From Takakia lepidozioides (lineage: Eukaryota > Streptophyta > Takakiopsida > Takakiales > Takakiaceae): 64,000 nucleotides of DNA. Below are positions 10,212-20,947 of this stretch, in pieces. Each line of letters begins with the position of its first letter. Positions within the stretch are counted from its first letter, which is position 1. The DNA lies in the NCBI GenBank assembly GCA_030704615.1, contig CM060734.1:33000042-33064041 (forward strand), given 5' to 3'. The notes under the pieces are model-generated. The model had not been told where the DNA came from, searched no databases, and saw only the letters and a list, made by a program, of their open reading frames with translations. Position numbers and translations under genes: made by a program.

Positions 10212-12704
10212 GACTGTTCTCGCCCTTCCGGCTTCACATTATAACTGGTCACCTTGCTGTTCAGGTCTGTGTTTCCTGTCTCTTGGGCAATTCGATTGAT
10301 TGCTTGATACAGCCTGTGCCTACAATAAGGTGCCACAGCTAATAGCTGTCCAATGGTAATTTCTGCTTTGGTCTGGCATATTACTTCAGCCAAAGTCTCT
10401 TCATTACTTTGCATGTCTGCATCTTCTTTTTTCCTTTCTTCCTCACTCCCTTCTTTTTCTCCATCCGAATCAGAGGAATCTGCCACAGGAATATCAGTAC
10501 TCTTTTGCATTTCCCTTATAGTATCTGCCACTTCCTTGTGCAGTTCCTTCTCATCTTTCCAAGTCTCTTCATCTTCAGGCATATCATTGCCACTTCCATT
10601 CTCATCTTCTTCCTCTTCTACTGGAGGTATTAGTTTGGCTTTACTTCTTGTTACTATCATTGTACTTACTTCTGGTACAACACATGGCCTAACCATGTGA
10701 GCTGCCACCACTGGGCCCTCATTCACAGGAGCTCTCATCTCATTCTGGTGTCTTATCCAGAATGAACAGGCTGCCTTGCGATGTCCTGGCTGATTACAAT
10801 AGTAACATAGCTCTTCACCATGGGGTCCTCGCCCTTGGTCTGTTCTTGGATTATTTCTATAATCCTGATTCCCGGGCTGGTAATTCCCCCTTGGATTACC
10901 CTGATAGTTGCCTCTGGAATTTCCTTGGTAATTCCCTCTTGAATTACCTCTCCCTTCCATGCCATTGTTATAACCACCAGACCTACCATAGTGGTCCTGA
11001 TCATTGTTTCTTCTTGGCTGGGGCTGCACCTGATGCACCCTTACTTGCCTAGGTTCTCTTGCAGCTGTCCTTCTGTTGTAGTAACAATTCTCAGTAGAAT
11101 GGTTATCCATTTTACAGATAGTACAGTGTTTCTCCTTCATGTGGCATTCTGTGGTGGTATGGCCTTCATTCTGGCACTTTGCACACCATACACCCTTCCT
11201 CCAATGTGTTGCAGCCTCTGTGGCATACTTCTTCAAGATTTCTTCCAATTTTTTTTCATAGTTATCCCTCTTCAACTTCTCCTTTCTCTTACTCTTTCTT
11301 TTTAGTTCTTGCTCTTCTTCTTCATCTGACTCATCCTCAGAGTCCTCATCTTCTTTTTTCTCTCTCCTGAGCATTCCCAATTGCTCAATTCTGTTCGCAG
11401 TTTCAAATGCCTCCTCCACTGTATTATGGGGTAACATATCCACTTTCTTTTGCAACTCTGGTCTTAGTCCACTCACAAACCAAGTCTTCTGTAAACCGGG
11501 CGCTGGTACTGCAGCCAGCTTTTTCATCATCAATTCCATCTTCTCCATATACTCTTCAACAGTTTCATGCTTCTTCTGCTTCAGCTGTTGTAAACTTCCA
11601 TACACTTCATCCTCAGTTTTACTTGTCCTGAACCTATTTCGAAATGTTGTATTCAAGCCATTCCAGGTTAGGAAATGATTATCAGGGAATCTTGCATACC
11701 ATTCACTTGCTTTCTTGATAAGTGAACAAGGAAACAGTCTCATCTTGGCATCATCGCCATTCTCATTGTTCACTATACACATGTGCTCAAATTGGCTAAT
11801 GTGTACATCGGGATCCCCTTTTCCTGAATATATTGGAAAGGGTGGTTTTGCCCGTGTTGGTTGTAACGCCATCTGTGGCCCTACCTTCTGCCCACTGACA
11901 GGTGCTGGCACCCTTGCTGGTGCTGGTCCTTCTGGACCTGTTGTTTTTGTGGTGGATCTTCCACCAAGTGGTGGCCCTTGAGCACTCCCTTGCTTCTGGC
12001 CCCACGATATTCACAGTATTCCCAGCTTCAGTTGCACTACTTCCCACACTCCCTGTCCCCCCAGAGCCAGATCCAGGCAGCCCGCCTGATCCCCCTGAGC
12101 CGACACCTTCGTTGGCCTGTGATCCAAGTGCTCCACTTGATCCAGGTCCAACGGGTTGGGATGTCCTGGTTGTAGTCTCAACCTCAGCTGTTGGGTCTAC
12201 TTCTTCATATTCTTCCTCTTCTAATTTCTTCTCTCTGTTTTCATCCTCCAAGTTCTGCCCTTGGGTTTCTTCTTCACTCATGTAACTCAACTGTAATGGT
12301 GTTGGAGAGTCTGAACTCTCCGTTGGCTCTGCCACATCCTCTTCTCCTTCTTCACCTTCTGCTTCAGAAACTGGAGTTCCTGCTTTTGGTGTTCCATGCC
12401 AACTCTTATCAAAGATTTCTGTCAAGTCTTTTATCCAAGGATGTACCTCAGATCTTTCACCTCGTGATTGATCTTCTTCCTGTACCAATTCCCTTAATCT
12501 TTCTTGCAAAGAAACAGAAGGAGTGGCATCCAACTCTAGTTCTTCCGGTATAGGTGATGTACTCTTTGATCTTAATGGTGTGAGAGGTCCAGATGATTCC
12601 CCTATGTCTATTCCTCTCTCCCAAAGATATGGATAATTAGCTTTCAGATAGCTTTCTCTTTTTGCTGAATATCTCTGTCGTCTAGCTTCTCTTTCATCAC
12701 TCAT
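10184..12704 (-). pseudogene. gag: Gag of element A (one-base frameshift)
   Basis: ATG at 12704 (MSDEREARRQRYSAKRE). N-terminal acidic, Ser/Thr-rich region; Gly/Ser-rich linker; capsid-like retrotransposon gag domain around 11880-11500 (MRLFPCSLIKKASEWY, FRNRF); a charged coiled segment; then three CX2CX4HX4C zinc knuckles, two adjacent (CAKCQNEGH.., CTICKMDNH..) and one at about 10790 (CYYCNQPGH..). An extra A near 11990, relative to the copy in E, splits the frame into 12704-11796 and 11911-10184. It lies 20 bp after the ORF1 stop. Packages element RNA; three knuckles is more than usual. Confidence 0.9.
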
Positions 12705-12725
12705 GTCCCATGTCTTTCATTTCTT

Positions 12726-13367
12726 TTAATGTGGCAATAACCAAAACTCTCTTCTGTAATATCTCTCGTATATGCCTGGGTTTCTTTCAAGCTTCAATGC
12801 ACCCTTGGCTATACTTGAAGTCTCCGTTACCATATAACCATATGGCAAACAAGTCTGAAAAGCTGTTCTTGGTGTGAGTTTGATCCACAAAATATCCTTT
12901 GGAATCCAATTCTTTACCAGTACAAGCTCTTCATGCATATGAGTATAAACATTCACCTTTCTTTCTTCCCAGCCTTCAAACTCTATTCGTTTAATGGATA
13001 GCAATGCTATCACATAAACCAATGTTGGTAACCAACGTGCTCTTCCTCTACAGGCTACCTGATAAATCTTTATCACTCCTTTCTCCAGACCCCATTCTGG
13101 ATCAGCATCATGCACTCGCTTAAGAATATTTTCTTTACAACCGTCTGGCAATTCCAAGAACCTTTGAAAGAATTGTTTGGACAATCTTTCTTCCTTCGTT
13201 CCACAGGGAATTTGATTCACTTCAAATTCTTTAATGGTCCAACCACCATGATCCCACCAGATGCCTGTCACATCTGGTTGTTCATGTCTCAGGTCCCCAC
13301 TATGGTCGCCAAATGTCGCGCGGCTTTTACTCACCCATCCCTTCGCTATTCGAGGCGGAAACTCCAA
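12726..13367 (-). CDS. ORF1 of element A, upstream of gag
   Basis: About 213 residues between LTR and gag. In this copy the frame opens without an ATG inside the LTR (LEFPPRIAKGW) and runs through the primer-binding site. Copies in D and E have an ATG 36 codons upstream, still inside the LTR; a small indel puts that ATG out of frame here. Conserved features include FFQRFLELPDGCKENIL, IYQVACRGRARWLPTLVYVIALL (one possible hydrophobic segment) and KNWIPKDILWIKLTP. No family recognised. Ogre/Tat elements are known to carry an extra ORF before gag, which this matches in position. Confidence 0.7.
   Translation of the reverse strand: MEFPPRIAKGWVSKSRATFGDHSGDLRHEQPDVTGIWWDHGGWTIKEFEVNQIPCGTKEERLSKQFFQRFLELPDGCKENILKRVHDADPEWGLEKGVIKIYQVACRGRARWLPTLVYVIALLSIKRIEFEGWEERKVNVYTHMHEELVLVKNWIPKDILWIKLTPRTAFQTCLPYGYMVTETSSIAKGALKLERNPGIYERYYRREFWLLPH
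13295..13311 (-). other. Primer-binding site of element A
   Basis: In element orientation the 5' LTR end is followed by TT and TGGCGACCATAGTGGGG. It starts with TGG, complementary to a tRNA CCA end; the GCGACCA..GTGGGG pattern is of the tRNA-Arg type used by Tat/Ogre elements (from memory). E has TGGCGACCACACTGGGG and D TGGCCACCGTACTGGGG at the same place. Confidence 0.8.
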
Positions 13368-14292
13368 GATAGAAGAGTTGGAAATCTCTAAGTACTCGCG
13401 CAGAACAATCAGTCATGACCTACAGCTAGTGTATCATGGGGGTGTTTCCTATTTGTTTCCCTTTTGGTATTCATGTTAGCTATCTTACCATTGATAATTA
13501 AGTATCAGTTTGCTTTATCAATCTATTGGATTCCATCAACTCATCCATTCATTTCACAGCTTCACTCAGATCTCTCTACACAGTGTGATTGTATCGTAAA
13601 AGTATCCGATTATGATTTATCAGGTATCAGGCCGAAGCCATTGTGTCTCTAATCTGCTCTACAATATCATTACAACCTTGCATATATCAAGCATCTACTC
13701 ATCATCTCTCTATCTTCACTTCCGTTCTTCATCTCTGCCCGATCCCCTCTCCTCCATGACCAAGAAGTCCTCCTCCGAATGATATCCCTCAATTCCCCGT
13801 TTCTCCCTTTATCTTCCTATCCGTGGTTCTAACCGTTTCCCTCACTAACCGTCGTCTGTGAACTAACATGTTCCCTTCGCAGGTGTTGTTCCCCACAGTC
13901 GTTCCCTGTCCTACTCTTCGTTCCCTATGATCGTGACAGCTGTGTCAAGCTGTGACTGGCTGTGTGAAACTGTGACGGGCTGTGACTGGCTGTGCGACTG
14001 TGTTTGGCTGTGCCGGGCTGTGACTGGCTGTGTGGCTGTGTCAGCTGTGACGACTGTGTCTGCTGTGACGACTGTGACGGGCTCTGTTGGCTGTGTCGGC
14101 TGTGTCTGCTGTGACGACTGTGACGGGCTGTGTTGGCTGTGTCGGCTGTGACGACTGTGACGGGTTGTGTAACCCCCCTCTACAGTGCGCTGCTGTCACC
14201 CCTAAGGCTCCTGTTGGTCTCAGTCTGTGCAAAAATTAAGGGTACCCTACAGATCCCGTATAAGTGTCTAAGTCCCCGACAGTCCTCTAACA
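13314..14292 (-). repeat. 5' LTR of element A
   Basis: 979 bp, TGTCGCGCGG to CCTCTAACA on the plus strand. Near identical to 917-1952 outside the minisatellite; it lacks a 6-bp AGCCCC present near 1000 in the other LTR. Promoter and polyadenylation signals are expected here but none can be named with confidence. Confidence 0.93.
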
Positions 14293-14297
14293 ACTTA
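14293..14297. repeat. Target-site duplication (right) of element A, ACTTA
   Basis: Second copy of the duplication at 912-916; continues directly into the RNase H code of element B. Confidence 0.93.
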
Positions 14298-16112
14298 CAT
14301 TGTCAGTAACAACTACACCTGTGCTGATTAACCCTCACTGGCATGTAGTATTTCATGTTCACTGTGATGCCTCAGGAGAAGCGTTGGGAGCAGTGTTAGC
14401 CCAAAATGTTACAGGAAATATAGATTCACCTGTGTACTATGCTAGCAAACTGATGAACAGTGTTGAAAGGAATTATAGCACAACTGAAAGAGAAGCACTG
14501 GCAATGATTTATGCAGTCAAGAAATTCAGGCATTACCTGGGAAGGAAGTTTATGTTTTATGTGGATCATCAGGCTCTGATATATCTGGTGAACAAACCTT
14601 TGATAAGTGGAAGGATAGCAAGGTGGTTAATAATCTTGCACGAGTTTGAGTTCGAAGTTGTTTACAAGCCTGGCCATTTGCATCTTGTGGCAGATCATTT
14701 GTCACGTCTATCAACAGGAGAGCCCGCCACAGGAGTAGACGACCAATTACCTGATGTGAGTTTATTTGCAGTGGAGGTGCAGGGAAGTGCAGATGACTGG
14801 TTAGATTGACAGTGGCCAATCAGATACTACCTTACTTATGGTCAGTGCCCACCTAGTTATGGAAAGGAGCAGAGGAAGAGAATCGCTATCAAGGCTTTAC
14901 CTTATACTATGGTAGGGGGCAGAATGTATAAGCTAGGACCTGATGGAGTACTTAAACGATGCTTGTACCACCATGAAGTAAATAAAGTTATGGAGGAAGT
15001 TCATAAAGGAGTGGCTGGATTATACTGATTATATTGATTATACTACGAAGTGGGTGGAAGCTAAAGCTTTGAGGGACAACACAGCCAAGTCCACAACAAG
15101 GTTCCTGTATGAGAACATACTTACATGATTTGGCCGTCCCCTGGAATTTATCAGTGACCAAGGAAGTCACTTCATTAATGAAACCATTGAACTATTGACT
15201 AAAAAGTTCATGATTGTGCATAGGAAGAGTACAACTTATTACCCACAGGGTAATGGGCAGGCAGAGGCTACCAACAAAATACTATGTACTATCTTGGCTA
15301 AGATAGTCAATGCAAACAGAACAGATTGGGATACAAAGCTGCTGACAGCTTTGTGGTCATACAGGACTTCATATAAAGTCACCACTAAGTATACACCATT
15401 CCAATTAGTTTATGGTATGGAAGCTTTACTTCCAGTGGAATTCTTGTTACCTACCATGAGAACTGAATAGGGAAGGAGTATGGAATTGGAAGATTCAATT
15501 AAGGTCAGGAAACATGAATTATACCATGTGGAAGAAGTACGTGCTGATGCAGCTGATAACATGACCACAATTCAGATGAAGAGGAAGGATCAGTTTGATG
15601 AAGGTAAATTAAAGACTTTTAAGACGAGAGATTTGGTACTGTGGTTGCAGAAGAAGGGGAAGATTCAAGCTTCTAAGCTTAAATCACCATGGAAAGGACC
15701 TTATGTCATACAGAAGATGTATGATAATAACACGGCCATGTTACAAACCATTAACAAAGAAATGTTGGGGAGAGTCAATGCCAATAAGTTGAAGGGATAC
15801 AGTGGTATCCATGACAAACCGTTGCAGCACGATTTGCATGTTGAAACGCAAAAACAGTCACGGGCTACGCCAGTGATACCAACGGAGTATGGAGCACTTG
15901 TCGCTAAGCCGAGCGTGTATGACCAGGGCGGGAAGTACAGGTGTTCGCATAGCTATCACAGCCCATCACAGCGTGACACAGCCTATCACAGCACATCACA
16001 ACGTGTCTCAGCCTATCACAGCCCATCACAGCGTGACATAGCCTATCACAGCCCATCACAAGTGTCACACAGCCTATCACAATTCACCACAGTTAGACAC
16101 AGCCTGTCATAG
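14298..16112 (+). pseudogene. Element B pol, right part: RNase H and truncated integrase
   Basis: RNase H is nearly complete (HCDASGEALGAVLAQN, TEREAL, ADHLSRL). A TGG to TGA change stops the frame at 14809 (DDWLD*QWPIRYY). At about 15019 roughly 340 bp are missing relative to element A: the frame jumps from HKGVAG to DYTTKWVEA, removing the integrase zinc motif and the first catalytic Asp. The rest (SDQGSHF, NGQAEA, GPYVIQ) is present up to the His/Ser repeat tail, interrupted by a TAG near 15469. Confidence 0.9.
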
Positions 16113-16500
16113 TCTGACACAACCCATGCGGGTTACACAGTCCATTGGGTCAGTGACAGGTGGACTCGGGTTAACGTCAGAAAAGTGGCCGTCAAGAGAA
16201 GAAGAAGTTTGGAAGACAAACTCGGAGAATATGCCACGCGGAGAGGGGAAGTTGGGGGCATGTCTAAAAGCGGACACGTGACCACTAAGGCGAAGCACAC
16301 CGCACTGCATAAATTGCAAGAGTGGGTCTCATCATGCAAAACGACAAATCGGGCCGTCAAAGTACCTACCCGGTACATCAGCTAAGACTATTTGTGGGCC
16401 CATTAATGCATTCAGAGTAAGGGTAACGGAACCCTTTCCGAGTACAAAAAAGAGGGACCTATGCCACATGTGTTGTCCTACTGGACATTCCAGGTGGGAA

Positions 16501-16891
16501 TGTCCACGGAGGGGGGGTGGAATTAAGAAGTTACCTAAGCAGGCAACAGCCAATCAGGAGTGTGAATTACATGCACGTGGTTCCCTCCAAGAAACAAAAA
16601 CAAGAAATAGGAAGTGTTATGAGCGGAAGAGTCGGGGTGGCTCCGAATAGCCAGTGTCTTGACGGGAGGGGCAATCAAAGCACTAGCTTTGTAGCTATGG
16701 CGGATGTAACGGATTACACACTCGCTTTACTTCTCACACAGTGGAGCACGGACGGACGAATTGAGAATACATTTTCTCTCACTCGATATTTGCAAGCCCC
16801 ACAGGCTTACACGCACTTACCTGTTCCATTCTGTGCCAACCATACCTTCATGCTTTGTGCTGTTTCAAACAAAGCCTTTTTGTTTGTCTAG
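16501..16891 (+). pseudogene. Element B small conserved ORF before ORF3
   Basis: Frame containing MADVTDYTLALLLTQW, FSLTRYLQAPQAYTHLP and FCANHTFMLC, matching 5548-5763 of element A. It ends in a TAG that is itself part of TTTTTGTTTGTCTAG, a good plant 3' splice-site shape, immediately before AATGAAGAGAG where ORF3 starts. Confidence 0.5.
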
Positions 16892-19800
16892 AATGAAGAG
16901 AGTGAGGGGAATGGAGAATATCAGGGTGAAGAGCACCATGATTCTGCAGAAGCAAACAATTGCTACACCGCAGGTAGTGCAGCTGCTGAGGGAGTTGCGA
17001 TTGGAGGGGCTGCTACGCAAGGACTGGTCCTTGCATCATCGGCAGTATATGATTCAATTTCTTCAGAACTTTGAGCCTCGGACAAGAGTTACCCAGGTGA
17101 GGGGAGTAGATATAGAAATTACTCCCCAGTACTTGCAGCAATTGTTTGATTTGCCATCAAGTCATGTGGATGTGGATGAGCACAGGGCAAGATTGCAAAT
17201 AGGGAATTTGTTCCAAGAAGGGAGTTTCTTTATGACTCAAGGTTACGCTTGTACCAAAGCCGAGTACCCAGGGCTCAGAGAAGTTGGCCAAATATTGAAC
17301 GTTCTGTTTGCCATGATACAAAACCAACAATATTTGAGCAGGTCATTCACAGAGGAGATCCTGAAAGCTTTGAGGGGAGAGGATGTAGCTTGGGCAGAGT
17401 TAATGTACAATGCTCTGGTGGAAGAGATGAAGAGGTTACAGGGCACTGCTGCTAAGTCTCCGATCATTGTGTCTGGTCGAGTCATTGCCCAAATCATTCT
17501 TGACTCTTGCATACTTGATACTCGAGAATGTAAGGAGATGGGAGTGTTTGAGGCAGTAACCACTGCAATTGAAGAGCAGGGCTCTTCACATAGTGAGGGT
17601 GGACTGGCAGGGCAACACCAGTCTAAGAGACAGAAGCGGGGTATGACTGTAGTGGCGGATCCACTGGCTTCACGGAAACCGCAAGATGATGTTTCCCAAG
17701 CTCTTGTGCAGGATGGGGCACAACAACACAGAGGGCTGTTATTATTGGAAGCACGGTCTTTGGAGAGGGAAGAGGAAGTCAATTTGGTACCACAGCCACC
17801 ACAGCTAGTTGACTCAGTTGTCTTAGAGGTTCCACAGTTAGAACATGCTATGACACCACCCCCAATTGCTCTGGACGGAGAAAGGTTGGACATTCCCACT
17901 ACAGAGCAGGTCGTGGCCGAAATTGAGAAGGGTGACCTTCTCTATGAAAACTCTGGCTTGGTAAGGGAATCAGTGGTTATGCAATTTGCTCTAGAGTAGT
18001 TGTGAGTGTAGCACATTGTATGGTCATCTTCTCATGTACTGCCTCCAACTCTGTATGTAGTACGTTCACTTCTTGCAACTTGCCCTCATACTTCACCTGC
18101 AATTGGTATAACTGTTGCTTATGTGCTTTATGCATCTGGTCCTGCTCGAGGCCTGCTTCAATCAAATGTCCCTTGGCCAACTGCAAGGCAGCCTTTGTGT
18201 CCTCCAACTCTTGCTGTAACTTGAGATTGACCTCCTCATCTACCTTGTTAGCACACTCAGTGGCAATTCGAGCCTCAAACTCTTTCATGAGTTCCTCCCT
18301 CAAAGCTGCCAATTGGGTAGATGGAACATGGGATCTACATAAGTGCCCAACAAATTAAGTGTCCTGCTTATGGAACTCATAAGCATGGCCTGCTGGGGGT
18401 CATCATGGTGAACTTGCTGCTGTTCTCCCTGATTCTCCACAGTGTGATGCCTCACCAACCATTCAGGCCATTGCCCCACCAGATCCTCTTCCTGAACCAC
18501 CTCATCCTCCACAGGTGCTGCAGTGTCCTTATATTCTACCCCTGGTACCTCCGTCACAGGTGTGGGTATTACATGCACAACAGGGTTTTCCCCGGACAAA
18601 CGCAGTTAACAGACAAGGGGAGCGATGTATGAGGGCAAAAGCTGAGATAATAGAGCAAGTGAAACTCATTGTTGATATGAAGGATACAATTTGTCGCAAT
18701 GAGAATACTTTCAAACAATACAGACAGGTTGAGGCTGACTAGGAGACGTACATCCTGGAGTTGCAACAAACAGTCATGGTCAATAGAAATGAACTCTCTG
18801 TGGCTAACAAGGCTTGGAAGGAAGCCAATAATATGGCTGTTGCCTATGCGGGCCTGGTTGAACCTCATGCAAAGTGCATGGAGGCTTTAAAGCAGCAGTT
18901 AGATGTGTACAGACTCACGGAGGAGCAGACTCTCAAGGGTGCCACACATGACTTGGTGGATAACCACCTTATGCAAGTCTGGTTAGCATAAGGGCCGGTA
19001 GAAGGCAAAGCACCACAAAAGCTCACCCAGGGCGAGATGAATGAGCTCAGATTGCAGGTGCAGAACATTGCCACAATTACTATAGACAATGTCTATAGTA
19101 GGATAGCGGAGCTACAGGAGGATGTGGAAGGCCTGCAGACTCAAGTGGATGACCTGAGTTCAAATATTGACAAGAGAGTCTTTGTTCTTGAGGAGCAGCT
19201 GATGGCTACTTATTTACATGCCAAGACTCTAATTTTTCAGTCTTCTTCACAGGGGGTGCAGGAGATGCCAGTGGTAGAAGGGCCAGTGGTACCAATACCA
19301 CAGCAGCTGCTTGAGCATGTAGCTGACCCTGTTGCTACTACGGCCACACCACAACCTGAGGTATGGGGGGATGCTGCTTTTAACCCACCTAGGACTCATG
19401 CTGCACGGGAGTACAGTCAAACTATGATTATGCCCTTCAACCAAATTCCCATTGTGCTGGATTTGGCTTGGAAGGAATTTATTCCTCCGCAGTCGTTGGC
19501 ACATTACTACCACATCATGCGCATTTGGTTGCCGGTGGCAACTCGGACTAAGGTTCTTCTGAACAATCGACCCATTGAGGATCATCACTTTGTCAGGTAT
19601 TGGTCTGAGGCAGGTACCATGCTGAAGGAATTAATTGCCTTCCAAGTTGTACATGGGTACATCTATACCAAGACCAAGGAGGTATCTAGTATTGTCATGG
19701 GCTGTGGGTTATACTATGCTGCTTGTTTTCTGGCACGTTATCACATTGAGCAGCAGAGGATGCAATCACGATTTCTGAGTTATTTCAGTGGGGATCATTG

Positions 19801-20425
19801 GGTCTTACCTTCAGTGCCACCTCATATGTATCTATATGATGCAAAAGTTATGATGCAGAAGGATTCCCAACTTCGATCATGGCTTAATTCGGCTTGGAAC
19901 AATTTGACAACACAGAAATTCGGCCCTGAGGATATTTTCTTTAAGGGACATGAAGCCTGTAAATACTTACACTGTTCCAAAGTCATTGGCACACCTCTCA
20001 CCTATACGGATAAGGAGTTCAAGGTGTTCACTAATTTTGCTTGCAAACGCTTACAGCAAGTTGTACAGTTTAAACTTCCAGACATGATGGGACCACATTG
20101 TATGCCACACAGGATTCCACTTAAAGTTTGACCGTTAAAACACCTAAGGGGGGATGAGGATTCTGATACTACTGTTTCTTCAAAGGACTCTTTTGACATG
20201 GCAGAGGACTATGCACTTCACATGGTAGAGAAGAAACAACGGGGATCTCCTATGCCTGAGAGGTTACCTCGTTATCAGCCAAAGGAGGGTCAGACATTTC
20301 AAGGTAGTGCTCAATCATCTCCATCAGCCAGTGATAGGACTCGGGCTTGCACACGGAGTCATTCACGAGACTCTCACCGTCAGAAGGGTGCTCGCTCACA
20401 AAGGTTTGCTAATCCCAAACAGTAA
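16892..20425 (+). pseudogene. ORF3 of element B, broken by an internal inversion
   Basis: Starts MKRVRGMENIRVKS and matches ORF3 of A through about 17970. The next ~620 bp are inverted, then the coiled-coil part resumes at about 18600 (CMRAKAEIIEQVKLIVDMKD). Stops follow near 18742 and 18990; the frame 19037-20131 is a clean 364-residue stretch covering the conserved C-terminal block, and 20198-20425 encodes the Ser/Pro-rich tail (RGSPMPERLPRYQP) ending in TAA 20 bp before the polypurine tract. The order confirms that ORF3 normally extends to the polypurine tract. Confidence 0.85.
17972..18600 (-). other. Inverted segment inside ORF3 of element B
   Basis: On the minus strand this stretch reads PVVHVIPTPVTEV ... 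WPEWLVRHHTVENQ ... ALREELMKEFEARI ... MTIQCATLTTTLEQ, which in element A is collinear with the rest of ORF3. Here it is flipped relative to both flanks. Breakpoints are accurate to about 15 bp. Confidence 0.88.
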
Positions 20426-20463
20426 ACCGTGAGGACACGGCTTTTTGAGAGGGGGAGAGGTAA

Positions 20464-20947
20464 TGTTGGAGGGCTGCTTGGGACTTAGACGCTTTTACGG
20501 GTTCTGTGGGGTACCCTTAATTTTTGCGCAGATTGAGACCAATAGGAGCCTTAGGGATGGAAGGAGCAGGCTTTAGGGGGGTTACACAGTCCGACACAGC
20601 TTCGCACAGCCAGTTACAGCCCGACACAGCTTCATACAACCCGACCCAGCTTCGCACAGCCAGTCACAGCTCGGCACAGCTTGACACAGCCTGTCACAGT
20701 ACATGGGGAATAGTTATCATTGACAGGGAACGACATCTGCAATCTGATGCTTCAGTATACACGGTAAGGTAAATTGATAACATGAAGGCAGGAAGGAATA
20801 CAAATAGGAAGCACAACCATGATTCACTAGCTGCAGGTCATGACTGATTGTTTTGAGCGAGCTGAGTGCTTAGAGATATCCAACTCTTCTATCTTGGAGT
20901 TTCCACCTCGGATAGCGAAGGGATGGGTGAGTAAAAGCCACACGACA
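20464..20947 (+). repeat. 3' LTR of element B (internally deleted)
   Basis: TGTTGGAGGGCTGC to GCCACACGACA, 484 bp against about 1 kb in A, D and E. Compared with E, about 390 bp are missing after GACAGGGAACGAC, joining to AATCTGATGCTTCAG. Both termini are present. Confidence 0.85.

Larger units (their letters stand above)
917..14292 (-). mobile_element. Element A: complete Ty3/gypsy (Tat/Ogre-like) LTR retrotransposon
   Basis: A 13.4-kb element on the minus strand with two LTRs (5' LTR 13314-14292, 3' LTR 917-1952), TG...CA ends, 5-bp target duplication, primer-binding site, polypurine tract, ORF1, gag, protease-RT-RNaseH-integrase, a small conserved ORF and ORF3. By eye the LTRs differ at only a handful of positions outside their minisatellite, so the insertion is probably young. 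Even so, single-base indels break gag (near 11990), the gag-pol junction (near 10215) and the end of ORF3 (near 2350-2400), so this copy is probably not autonomous. Order PR-RT-RH-IN and the extra ORFs place it with gypsy; Tat/Ogre affinity is inferred from architecture and primer site. Confidence 0.93.
14293..20947 (+). mobile_element. Element B, right part (RNase H to 3' LTR)
   Basis: Continuation of the copy cut at 911. It carries RNase H, part of integrase, the small conserved ORF, ORF3 with an internal inversion, a polypurine tract (20447-20460) and a 3' LTR, all in the same order as element A. It is far more decayed than A, as expected for the older host of a nested insertion. Its LTR directly abuts ORF3 of element C. 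Confidence 0.9.
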
